This document shows positions 41,880 through 49,222 of a stretch of 64,000 nt of DNA, in pieces; position 1 is the stretch's first letter; each line of letters starts with the position of its first letter. The notes under the pieces were generated by a model. It did not search any database, was not told the DNA's origin, and saw only the letters and a list, made by a program, of their open reading frames with translations. The translations under genes were made by a program, and so were the position numbers. Source of the stretch: Draconibacterium mangrovi (GTDB lineage Bacteria > Bacteroidota > Bacteroidia > Bacteroidales > Prolixibacteraceae); NCBI RefSeq assembly GCF_010586825.1, contig NZ_JAAAGB010000001.1, positions 992,001-1,056,000 of the forward strand. The letters run 5' to 3'.

Positions 41880-43115
41880 TTAATTCACCTTCTTTTTCCC
41901 GGCCATGGTCATCAGTGGTTCAACCGGAAGTTCTTTACCTTTTAGCAGTATGTGCCAGTAAATCCAGCGGAACATAACCTTACCATAGTGGTTGATTTTT
42001 GTATTTTTCAGCAAACCAAACGGCCCGATGCCCGGCAGCGGGAAAGTTCCCGGAAGTGGTTCTGTATCGTAATTAAAATCGATAAGTGCGCCTTTACCAA
42101 AACCTGTCTCGATGTAACAGTTGGCATGGCCATCAAATTTGGCGTGCAACGGACGTCCTTCAATGGCACTCATCAGGTTCTCGAATAAGATATCGGCGGC
42201 AAAGTGAGCTACCGATCCGGCTTTCGATGTTGGAATATTGGAAGCGTCTCCCAGTACAAAAATATTTTCGTGTGCCACCGACTGCAGCGTGTGTTTATCG
42301 GTTGGAACAAAATTCAGATCGTCGCCCAAACCGCTTCTTTCAATCATTTCGTCGCCCATGTTCACAGGCACTACGGTAAGCACATCAAAATCAATTTCCT
42401 TCTCGTCGTACGAAATAAGTTTCTTCTGGTCGTTGTCCACCCTTTCGATGTAGAAATCAGGAATTACTTCGATGTTCTTTTCAGCCAACAGCTCCGAAAG
42501 CATTTTGGTGGCTACCGGTTTGGTAAAAGCTCCCGGCATCGGGGTAACGTAAGCTATCTCCACCTTATCGCGCATGCCCAGTTCGGTAAAATAAGCGTCG
42601 GCCAGAAACACAAACTCCAGTGGTGCAACCGGGCATTTGTAAGGCAACTCGGTAATGGCCATTACCAGTTTTCCACCTTCCCAGCCTTTTAAGAACTTTT
42701 GCAGCGCCAAAGCTCCGTCGATGGTATAAAAATCGAATATTTCCTTGTACCACAACTTATCTTTCAAGCCCGGGGTTTCATCGGGATTGGTTTTGGTACC
42801 GGTTGCCACGATCAGGAAATCGTAATTCAATACCTGCCCACCTTCAAGATGTACTTTGTTGGCGTCACCTTCAATTCTGTCGATTGAAGAATAAATCATA
42901 TTCACTCCGGCAGGAATAAAATCAGCCTTTGGTTTTATCACATCTTCCTTCTGGTAGATACCAAAAGGAATAAATAAAAATCCGGGTTGGTAATAATGTG
43001 TTTTAAACTGATCGACAATGGTAATCGCCCACTCTTCTCTGTCGAGGGCTTTTCGTAGCTTATTCGCCATCATTGTGCCCGCAGTTCCGGCGCCAAGAAT
43101 TACTATCTTCTTCAT
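41880..43115 (-). CDS. Sulfide:quinone oxidoreductase-like flavoprotein
   Basis: A 411-residue FAD protein. IVILGAGTAGTMMANKLRK is the FAD-binding beta-alpha-beta motif, VATGTK and VLGDASNIPTSKAGSVAH the later flavin contacts. Two cysteines fit the SQR catalytic pair: KCPVAPLEF (about residue 161) and HANCYIETGFGKG (about 330). The C-terminus has an amphipathic and hydrophobic stretch (KVMFRWIYWHILL) that could attach it to the membrane. It probably oxidises sulfide or a persulfide with quinone as acceptor, giving sulfane sulfur for the carriers downstream. Flavocytochrome-like roles are possible. Confidence 0.85.
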   Translation of the reverse strand: MKKIVILGAGTAGTMMANKLRKALDREEWAITIVDQFKTHYYQPGFLFIPFGIYQKEDVIKPKADFIPAGVNMIYSSIDRIEGDANKVHLEGGQVLNYDFLIVATGTKTNPDETPGLKDKLWYKEIFDFYTIDGALALQKFLKGWEGGKLVMAITELPYKCPVAPLEFVFLADAYFTELGMRDKVEIAYVTPMPGAFTKPVATKMLSELLAEKNIEVIPDFYIERVDNDQKKLISYDEKEIDFDVLTVVPVNMGDEMIERSGLGDDLNFVPTDKHTLQSVAHENIFVLGDASNIPTSKAGSVAHFAADILFENLMSAIEGRPLHAKFDGHANCYIETGFGKGALIDFNYDTEPLPGTFPLPGIGPFGLLKNTKINHYGKVMFRWIYWHILLKGKELPVEPLMTMAGKKKVN

Positions 43116-43188
43116 TTTGAATCGTTCTATTGGTTTATCTGCGATTTAAAGTTACCAGAGCGCGAATAAGATGCTGTAAAACCTTCTA

Positions 43189-43200
43189 TGATAATTATCA
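43189..43200. promoter_or_regulatory. Fnr-type binding site between the SQR-like gene and the crp/fnr gene
   Basis: TGAT-AATT-ATCA is a perfect 12-base palindrome with the Fnr core TGATN4ATCA. It lies 74 bases upstream of the SQR-like start (minus strand) and 65 bases upstream of the regulator ATG (plus strand), so it could control both. Confidence 0.55.
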
Positions 43201-43265
43201 GAGAGTAATAAATATCATAATAAATTGGTACATTGCGGGTTAATGAAACACGAGTAAACCGGGCT

Positions 43266-43955
43266 ATGGGAAACACAACTTGTACTTGCGAATATTGTCA
43301 GTTAAAAAACATTTTTTTTGCACATGTTAAAAGTGATGAACTCACCAATATCTGCGATTTAAAAGTTGAAAGAAGTTACTCTAAAGGAGAATCGATTATA
43401 CAAGAAGGCGACCCGATTACCGAATTTGTATACATGAAAAAAGGTTTGGTTAAACTCTCAAAAGCTTCAATCGACGGCAAAGACCAAATTATCAGTTTCT
43501 CGAAACCTTTCGACTTTGTCAGCCTTTTGTCGGTATTTTCATCAACACAATACAAATATTCTGTTACAGCAATCGAACAAACTACTGTTTGTATTTTGCA
43601 ATTGGATGTGGTGCGAAAATATGCCGAAGAAAATGCACTGTTTGCGATGGATATGATGTCGAATATTAGTCAGATGACCGATAAAATTATCCTCGACAAC
43701 CTGGAGATAAAACGCAAACACCTGAAAGGACGTATTGCGCATGTGCTGCTTTATTTTTCCGACTACATATATAAAAAGGATGAGTTTGAACTTCCCATTT
43801 CGAGGCGCGAAATTGCTGAATATATTGGGATGACCACTGAGAATGTGATTCGCACTTTGTCTGAATTCCGCAAAGATGAAATCATAAAAATATTTGGAAA
43901 GAATATTCTTATTTCCGACAAAAAACGGCTGAAGAGTATTTCAGAGTTTGGATGA
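43266..43955 (+). CDS. Crp/Fnr family transcription regulator
   Basis: A 229-residue protein starting MGNTTCTCEYCQLKN; a TTG 11 codons earlier is in frame but less likely. Residues 20-130 form the cyclic-nucleotide-binding fold (GESIIQEGDPITEFVYMKKGLVKL). The C-terminal winged helix holds ISRREIAEYIGMTTENVIRT, with E and R at the positions of the Fnr/Crp base contacts. N-terminal cysteines C6, C8 and C11 and two internal ones could bind an Fe-S cluster as in Fnr, but spacing differs. It overlaps mobA by 15 bases, tail to tail. Likely regulator of the sulfur island (inferred). Confidence 0.88.
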   Translation: MGNTTCTCEYCQLKNIFFAHVKSDELTNICDLKVERSYSKGESIIQEGDPITEFVYMKKGLVKLSKASIDGKDQIISFSKPFDFVSLLSVFSSTQYKYSVTAIEQTTVCILQLDVVRKYAEENALFAMDMMSNISQMTDKIILDNLEIKRKHLKGRIAHVLLYFSDYIYKKDEFELPISRREIAEYIGMTTENVIRTLSEFRKDEIIKIFGKNILISDKKRLKSISEFG

Positions 43956-44507
43956 TTCCAAATCTTCGGGTCGGTTTAAATTGGCAAATAAACGTTTGTT
44001 TTTGTTAAGGTATTCCTGCGCATCAACCCAATTTGTATTTACACTCTTCAGCAAATTGTGCATTTTGTACTCACCATTCTCTATCAACTTTTCCATTTTT
44101 GAGATGCAACTTCTGTTGTAAAGTGCAATAAGCGGTTCGCCACCTTTTTCAGAAAACGGAACCACGGCATCAAAATCACCGGTATTTTTTAAAAGAAACT
44201 GCAAAAAAAGTGCATCAACAAAAGCGGCATCAACACTTAAAACAAGGTTCCAATCGAAATTCGACTGTTTTAACCCAGAATAGATCCCTCCAATCGGACC
44301 ACAGTCTTTCACCTCATCTTTAATAATCGGATAATTAAAACCGGCATGTAAATCACTATTCGAACTAATTAACAGTTCAGAAGAAAGTGGTTTACAAAGA
44401 GTAATTGCACGTTCGAGTAAAGTTTTTCCCCCGAGCTCCAACAAGGCTTTGTCGGTGCCCATTCGTTTACTTAAGCCGCCGGCTAGAATTATTGTGGTTA
44501 TTTGCAT
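43941..44507 (-). CDS. mobA: Molybdenum cofactor guanylyltransferase
   Basis: A 188-residue enzyme adding GMP to molybdopterin to make the MGD cofactor. IILAGGLSKRMGTDKALLEL is the GTP-binding signature (LAGGxSxRMGxDK), with SVDAAFVDALF the later Asp-containing metal-site region. DMSO reductase-family enzymes need bis-MGD, so it serves the molybdoenzyme of this island. A terminator hairpin lies upstream, separating it from tRNA-His. Confidence 0.93.
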   Translation of the reverse strand: MQITTIILAGGLSKRMGTDKALLELGGKTLLERAITLCKPLSSELLISSNSDLHAGFNYPIIKDEVKDCGPIGGIYSGLKQSNFDWNLVLSVDAAFVDALFLQFLLKNTGDFDAVVPFSEKGGEPLIALYNRSCISKMEKLIENGEYKMHNLLKSVNTNWVDAQEYLNKNKRLFANLNRPEDLESSKL

Positions 44508-44530
44508 GTTCTAAATGTACAGAAATAAAA

Positions 44531-44556
44531 AAAGCTTCAGAAAAATCTGAAGCTTT
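44531..44556. terminator. Bidirectional hairpin terminator between mobA and tRNA-His
   Basis: AAAGCTTCAG-AAAAAT-CTGAAGCTTT is a perfect ten-pair stem. On the minus strand it is followed by TTTTATTT, 6 bases beyond the end of the tRNA gene, so it ends the tRNA transcript. Confidence 0.85.
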
Positions 44557-44561
44557 TATCG

Positions 44562-44636
44562 GGTGGATGATGGGATTTGAACCCACGACCTCCGGAACCA
44601 CAATCCGGCGTTCTAACCAACTGAACTACAACCACC
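44562..44636 (-). tRNA. tRNA-His (GTG)
   Basis: On the minus strand the cloverleaf is readable: acceptor GTGGTTG with CATCCAC (one U-U mismatch at pair 5-68), D-arm with TAGTTCAGTTGG, anticodon stem CCGGA/TCCGG with loop TTGTGGT (anticodon GTG), T-arm GTGGG-TTCAAAT-CCCAT. The extra G before position 1 (G-1) and discriminator C are encoded, both marks of tRNA-His. CCA is not encoded. Confidence 0.92.
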
Positions 44637-44788
44637 ATTTTGTTTGCGGGTGCAAATATAAATATTTTATTCTTTCTACAATTCAAAATGAATTAAATTT
44701 TGAATGGTATTTTTGTTTAAGATTGTTTTCAAAACAAAAAAGATATCCTGCATTTTGCAACCACCGCAAAATATTCCTGTCATTAAAA

Positions 44789-45367
44789 TTGAAAGATGAA
44801 CAGTTGAGACAAAAAGAGCACATACATAAAAAAATTATCGAGGCCAGTAAGAAGGGAGATAACCGGGCACGATACGAGCTATATGGATTGTACTCGAAAG
44901 CCATGTTTAATATTTGTTACCGGATGATGAATAACCGGGAGGAGGCCGAAGACATGTTGCAGGAAGCATTTACACAGGCATTTACCAAACTGGAATCGTT
45001 CCGTTACGAATCGAATTTCGGGTCGTGGCTAAAACGAATAGTTGTAAACACCTGCATTAATGCCATTAACAAACGAAAAGTGGATCTTACCTATTGCGAG
45101 GAAATTTACGACTACGACAGTGAAGAGGAAAGCAACGAATACGAGCCGGAATATACAATAGCAAATATTACACAGGCAATGGAACAATTACCCGAAGGCG
45201 GACGAATGATTTTTTCACTTTATCTGCTCGAGGGGTACGATCACGGCGAAATTGCGCAAATACTGAAGATTAAAGAATCAACATCGAAAACCCAGTTTAT
45301 GCGCGCCAAACGCCGTGTTGTTGAACTATTAAAACAAACCCATGGAGATGCTATGGATAAAATATAA
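44789..45367 (+). CDS. ECF-type RNA polymerase sigma factor
   Basis: A sigma-70 family protein of about 193 residues. Region 2 is seen in YGLYSKAMFNICYRMMNNREEAEDMLQE with FRYESNFGSWLKRIVVN, region 4 in LPEGGRMIFSLYLLEGYDHGEIAQIL then SKTQFMRAKRRV. The frame is open far upstream through the tRNA gene, so the start must be downstream: no ATG fits before region 2, and I choose the TTG at 44789 (a second TTG is at 44804). It precedes a probable anti-sigma gene by 5 bases. Confidence 0.85.
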   Translation: MKDEQLRQKEHIHKKIIEASKKGDNRARYELYGLYSKAMFNICYRMMNNREEAEDMLQEAFTQAFTKLESFRYESNFGSWLKRIVVNTCINAINKRKVDLTYCEEIYDYDSEEESNEYEPEYTIANITQAMEQLPEGGRMIFSLYLLEGYDHGEIAQILKIKESTSKTQFMRAKRRVVELLKQTHGDAMDKI

Positions 45368-45372
45368 GCCAT

Positions 45373-45879
45373 ATGGAGAAGAATAGATTGGAAGAATTTA
45401 TAAAAGAAAACCGAGGGGAGTTCGATTTCAGAACACCATCGCCGGAAGTATGGGATAAAATTAACACTGCCACAAAGGAGACGAAAGTTGTTTCGCTGCG
45501 CCACTATTTTATGCGCGCTGCAGCAATAGCGGTTATTCTAATCGCTACAGGAGTGATACTTTGGCAAAATAATCTGAACAATCCTGTGCGCCTTGCAGAG
45601 AATGCAGATCCGGAACTAAAGGAACTAATCGAGGCTGAAGCATTTTACTCGTCGCAGGTGAATCAGAAACTGAAAGAAATACAAAAATGTTACTATACTT
45701 TTCCGGAACTGAAACACGAAATTGAAACCGATTTAAACGAACTGGAAGGTATGTACCAACTGCTTAAAAACGATTTGGAAGAAAATATTTCGAATAAAAG
45801 CGTAATTGAAGCAATGATTGAAAACAACCGCTACAGGCTGCAACTTTGCGACGATGTGCTGAACCAGGTTAAATGTTAG
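45373..45879 (+). CDS. Probable anti-sigma factor with one membrane helix
   Basis: A 168-residue protein: a cytoplasmic N-terminus (about 1-45) with FRTPSPEVWDKI, one membrane helix (about 49-65), and a periplasmic, mostly helical part with several charged heptads that may be a coiled coil. This layout and the position directly after an ECF sigma gene make it a likely anti-sigma factor. No zinc-binding HxxxCxxC motif is present, so it is not the ZAS type. Confidence 0.7.
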   Translation: MEKNRLEEFIKENRGEFDFRTPSPEVWDKINTATKETKVVSLRHYFMRAAAIAVILIATGVILWQNNLNNPVRLAENADPELKELIEAEAFYSSQVNQKLKEIQKCYYTFPELKHEIETDLNELEGMYQLLKNDLEENISNKSVIEAMIENNRYRLQLCDDVLNQVKC

Positions 45880-45892
45880 ACAAGGAGGAAAA

Positions 45893-46990
45893 ATGATAAA
45901 AATAAAGTGGAAATTAGTTGCCGGACTGTTTGTTTTACTTGCTCCGTTATTGGTAAATGCCCAGTTTACCGACACCAAAGAGATTCGGAAATCGTATGCC
46001 ATTACACCCGAAACACAAATTGAAATTACCAACAAATACGGGAAAATCGATTTCAAGAGCTGGGACAAGGACTCGGTAAAATTCCTCATCAACATCAGGG
46101 TTGAAGAAAAAAAACTGTCGAAGCTGGAAGAATCGATTGAAGAGATTGATTTTGACATTACCAACAGCGAACACTACCTGATAGTGCGCACGATAGTTGA
46201 AAAAAACCTGGGCACACTGGGCCGCGAGATCAAAAAGTTTAAGGAGACCTTACTAAGCTCGGATGGAAATATCCAGGTGGATTACACGGTTTGGCTGCCC
46301 GACTCGAACCGCTTGAAAGTAGACAATAAATTTGGCGACATTTATATTGGCGACTATAAGGGTGAAGCTGACATCACCCTGTCGAACGGAAACATGAAAG
46401 CTCACGATTTCCGCCACCTGAATCTTACGCTGAACTTTGCCGATGCCACCATCAACAAAATAGAAAAGGGGCGCCTTGATTGTAATTTCAGCGAGCTGTT
46501 CACCAAAGAAATGGGAACCATACACCTGCAAAGCAAATCAACCGAGTTTGAGTTCCAGGAAGTGGAAAGCCTTTCGGCGTCATCGCGCCGCGATAAATTC
46601 AGAATCCGCCAGATTGAACTTCTTGATGCACAAAGCAGTTTTACCACGTTCCGAATAAACAAGCTTGTTGACCGTGCAAAAATTCAGGCGGAATACGGAG
46701 ATATTGAAATAGAAGGAACCGAGGCTGATTTTAGTGGCGTAAATATCGAATCGCGGTCAACTGATATTAACCTGTATTTTAACAGCGAATCGGCATTCAG
46801 TTTCGATATTCAGCATACAAAAGCCGATGTGAGTTTTGACTCCGATTTTTCAATAGAAAAGGAAGACGTGTTAGATGAAAAAGAAAATGAAATAAAGATT
46901 ACCGGAAATTTTAGAGAAACACAAAATCCTTCTGAAAAGCTTTATATCAGGGCGAACTCGGGCAATATTAACCTGCGTACCACCTATTAA
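45893..46990 (+). CDS. Exported DUF4097-like beta-solenoid protein
   Basis: A 365-residue protein with a signal peptide (about 1-24, VNAQ). The body is built of short beta repeats such as YGKIDFKSWDKDS, FGDIYIGDYKGEADI, YGDIEIEGTEADFSGV and SGNINLRTTY, the DUF4097/adhesin-like right-handed beta-solenoid. The function of the family is unknown; it is repeatedly found after ECF sigma/anti-sigma pairs in Bacteroidota. The start is 13 bases after the anti-sigma stop, so it belongs to the same operon. Confidence 0.75.
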   Translation: MIKIKWKLVAGLFVLLAPLLVNAQFTDTKEIRKSYAITPETQIEITNKYGKIDFKSWDKDSVKFLINIRVEEKKLSKLEESIEEIDFDITNSEHYLIVRTIVEKNLGTLGREIKKFKETLLSSDGNIQVDYTVWLPDSNRLKVDNKFGDIYIGDYKGEADITLSNGNMKAHDFRHLNLTLNFADATINKIEKGRLDCNFSELFTKEMGTIHLQSKSTEFEFQEVESLSASSRRDKFRIRQIELLDAQSSFTTFRINKLVDRAKIQAEYGDIEIEGTEADFSGVNIESRSTDINLYFNSESAFSFDIQHTKADVSFDSDFSIEKEDVLDEKENEIKITGNFRETQNPSEKLYIRANSGNINLRTTY

Positions 46991-47093
46991 ATAAATTTTT
47001 AGCACGCATTTTGCAACCTCTCCCAAAAACACCTGTCTTTTAAAAGCAGAAAGAAAACAATTATTAACCACACGGGAATTGTTTGCCAAAGCC

Positions 47094-47150
47094 ATGAAAA
47101 CAATTAAGCAAACTTCCCACCAGAAGACTACTTGTTATGAAAACGATTAA
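47094..47150 (+). CDS. Possible 18-codon upstream peptide overlapping the next start
   Basis: ATG at 47094 opens 18 codons (MKTIKQTSHQKTTCYEND) ending TAA at 47150, 14 bases inside the head-GIN gene. Its first codons, ATGAAAACAATTAA, nearly duplicate the start of that gene. It may be a leader peptide, or just a decayed duplicate of the start site. Confidence 0.25.
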   Translation: MKTIKQTSHQKTTCYEND

Positions 47151-47853
47151 ATTATTCATTTGTGGGCTTGCTATATTCTTTAGCGCCACCAGTTGTATCG
47201 ATGAATTTACTGTTGAAGGAAATGGAATCCGCGAATCGGAAAGCCGTATTGTTACCTCTTTTGAAAAAGTAAAATCATCGGGAGATTTTGAGGTACACAT
47301 TACCGAAGCACAAAGCCACGATGTGTTAATAAGTGCCGAGGAAAACCTGTTGCAGTACATTGAAACGTATGTTTCGGGCGAAACTTTGCACATTGATGTA
47401 AAAGGAATCCGGAATTTGAAAAACCGTTTGCCCATGGAAGTATTTATCTCGACTCCAACCCTGCGAGGGATTAAACAAAGCGGATCGGGAATTATTACCA
47501 CCGATTATTTTGTGAGCAACGAAATGGATGTAGTCCTGTCCGGATCGGGAAGTATAGTTACTGCCTTTGAAGCCGAAGAAGTTGATGCTTTACTCTCAGG
47601 ATCGGGAACCATTGAATTCTCGGGCTTTGCCGACGATGCTGATTTTGTAATCAGCGGATCGGGAACGATTGATGCCCACCAGCTCGATCTGTACAATTGC
47701 ACCACTTCCACATCCGGATCGGGCGATATGTATGTTACTGTTTCGCGGCATCTTCGCTCAAATATTTCAGGAAGCGGGAATGTATTTTATTACGGGAATC
47801 CGGACATTGAAACCCACATTTCGGGCACAGGCAGTGTAATCAGCGAAAACTAA
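47137..47853 (+). CDS. Head-GIN domain lipoprotein
   Basis: A 238-residue protein with a lipoprotein signal (SATSC, about residue 20). The body is a beta-solenoid with seven GSG/GTG turns spaced by 17-22 residues (QSGSGIITT, LSGSGSIVT, LSGSGTIEF, ISGSGTIDA, TSGSGDMYV, ISGSGNVFY, ISGTGSVIS), the signature of the putative auto-transporter adhesin head GIN domain. It is likely attached to the outer membrane. It may share the transcript with the DUF4097-like gene 146 bases upstream. Confidence 0.88.
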   Translation: MKTIKLFICGLAIFFSATSCIDEFTVEGNGIRESESRIVTSFEKVKSSGDFEVHITEAQSHDVLISAEENLLQYIETYVSGETLHIDVKGIRNLKNRLPMEVFISTPTLRGIKQSGSGIITTDYFVSNEMDVVLSGSGSIVTAFEAEEVDALLSGSGTIEFSGFADDADFVISGSGTIDAHQLDLYNCTTSTSGSGDMYVTVSRHLRSNISGSGNVFYYGNPDIETHISGTGSVISEN

Positions 47854-47864
47854 AAATAACCACT

Positions 47865-48356
47865 ATGAAACGTTTCCTCATTATCTTGTTATTTTGCCTG
47901 CCACTGGCCTTGTCTGCTCAAACTTTTGATAAAGCAATCGGTATCCGCGGCGGATACTCGGCGGGTTTCGAATACCGCTTTTACACCGACGATGCCAATT
48001 CGTACAAATTCCTTTTGGCCACCCGCGACGATGGGATTCAGCTGCATGCAATGAAAGAATTTCACGAGTACGACCTGTTTAGCTTCTCCGAGCAATTATC
48101 GCTGTTTTACGGACTGGGTGTTCATTTCGGTTACGAACAATGGGACAAACACTATGTGCAAAACAATACCAGCTGGTACGAAGAACGAACAGCACTGCTG
48201 GCAGGAGTAGATGCCGTTGTTGGCGTTGAATACCTGTTCTACGAGGTACCGCTCTCCATCGGATTCGAGGTAAAACCTTATGTTGATGTGCTGGGTCGCG
48301 ATTTTTTCGACCTCGAACTATTCGATTTTGCCTTTACCATAAAATATCATTTTTAA
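47865..48356 (+). CDS. Small exported protein, probable outer-membrane beta-barrel
   Basis: A 163-residue protein with a signal peptide (about 1-18, ALSAQ). The remainder alternates polar and aromatic residues (EYRFYTDD, LSLFYGLGVHFGYEQW, FAFTIKYHF) and ends in phenylalanine, which suits an eight-stranded outer-membrane barrel. No family name is certain. It starts 11 bases after the head-GIN gene. Confidence 0.6.
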   Translation: MKRFLIILLFCLPLALSAQTFDKAIGIRGGYSAGFEYRFYTDDANSYKFLLATRDDGIQLHAMKEFHEYDLFSFSEQLSLFYGLGVHFGYEQWDKHYVQNNTSWYEERTALLAGVDAVVGVEYLFYEVPLSIGFEVKPYVDVLGRDFFDLELFDFAFTIKYHF

Positions 48357-48387
48357 GCCAAAACAACTATTTAACAAATTCAGAAAA

Positions 48388-49020
48388 ATGAAAACATTAA
48401 CACTTTTACTGGCCTTTTTAATGGCCGCCGGTTTTGCCATTGCGCAAGACGATTATCAAAACCACGAGGTAGAAACCATTTTTTCGAACCAAAGAAGTAA
48501 CGGAGGTTACGGTGCTTTTACAATTGGTTATACTCAAATTGACGGGCGCGATGCCATGGTTGCCGGAGCTCGTGGTGCTTTTATTTTCGACCACTCGTTT
48601 GCCATTGGAGTGGCCGGATACGGTTTTGTTAACGACCTGGAGTACCACAACTACCAGGCAAATCCGGAAGACCGCTTCTTTTTAGCCGGAGGTTACGGCG
48701 GTGTATTTTTCGAGCCTATTGTTGGAGGCACAAAACCTGTACATGTTTCTTTTCCAATTGTAGTGGGAATGGGAGGAATATCGCTGGTAGAACACACCAA
48801 CTGGGACCGGGATTACTACCACGATTACCAGGAATACGACACTGACCTGTTTTTTGTTTTCGAACCGGGTGTAGAGTTGGAATTCAACCTTACCCGCTTT
48901 TTCCGCATGGCAGCCTACGGAAGTTACCGCCTCACTTCCGACATTGAATTATACGATACCAATCCCGACGTACTGCGAGGTTTTAATGTGGGAATGACAT
49001 TTAAATTTGGGAAGTTTTAA
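48388..49020 (+). CDS. Exported protein, probable outer-membrane beta-barrel
   Basis: A 210-residue protein with a signal peptide (about 1-19, AIAQ). Repeated glycine/aromatic strands (GGYGAFTIGYTQIDGRDA, FFLAGGYGGVFFEP, FRMAAYGSYRLTSDI) and a terminal FNVGMTFKFGKF are typical of an outer-membrane beta-barrel. It resembles the preceding protein in style only. It ends the sigma factor cluster; a strong terminator follows at 49161. Confidence 0.65.
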   Translation: MKTLTLLLAFLMAAGFAIAQDDYQNHEVETIFSNQRSNGGYGAFTIGYTQIDGRDAMVAGARGAFIFDHSFAIGVAGYGFVNDLEYHNYQANPEDRFFLAGGYGGVFFEPIVGGTKPVHVSFPIVVGMGGISLVEHTNWDRDYYHDYQEYDTDLFFVFEPGVELEFNLTRFFRMAAYGSYRLTSDIELYDTNPDVLRGFNVGMTFKFGKF

Positions 49021-49160
49021 ATTTTCTGAGAACAGAATGAGTTCCGGTTTATTATCCAATCCTCAAATTGATTGTCGCTCCCTTTAGGGATGGGGTAAAC
49101 GAATTGATCTCAGGAATGATCATACATTTTTGGATATTGACAGGATACTCCCTAAAAACA

Positions 49161-49198
49161 AAAAGCGGCTGTCCGATAAATGTCGGGCAACCGCTTTT
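49161..49198. terminator. Bidirectional terminator
   Basis: AAAAGCGG pairs with CCGCTTTT, and inside TGTCCGA pairs with TCGGGCA. T runs occur on both sides, so it serves the envelope cluster on the plus strand and the isomerase-like gene on the minus strand. Confidence 0.85.
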
Positions 49199-49222
49199 TT
49201 ATTTCAATTGGTATAATTCCGT

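Noticed and set aside
42204-42692. 162-codon plus-strand frame opposite the SQR-like gene
   Set aside because: Antisense to a well-supported flavoprotein with both catalytic cysteines; no family features.
44405-44788. N-terminal extension of the sigma factor upstream of 44789
   Set aside because: The open frame runs through mobA and the tRNA-His gene on the other strand and has no family similarity there.
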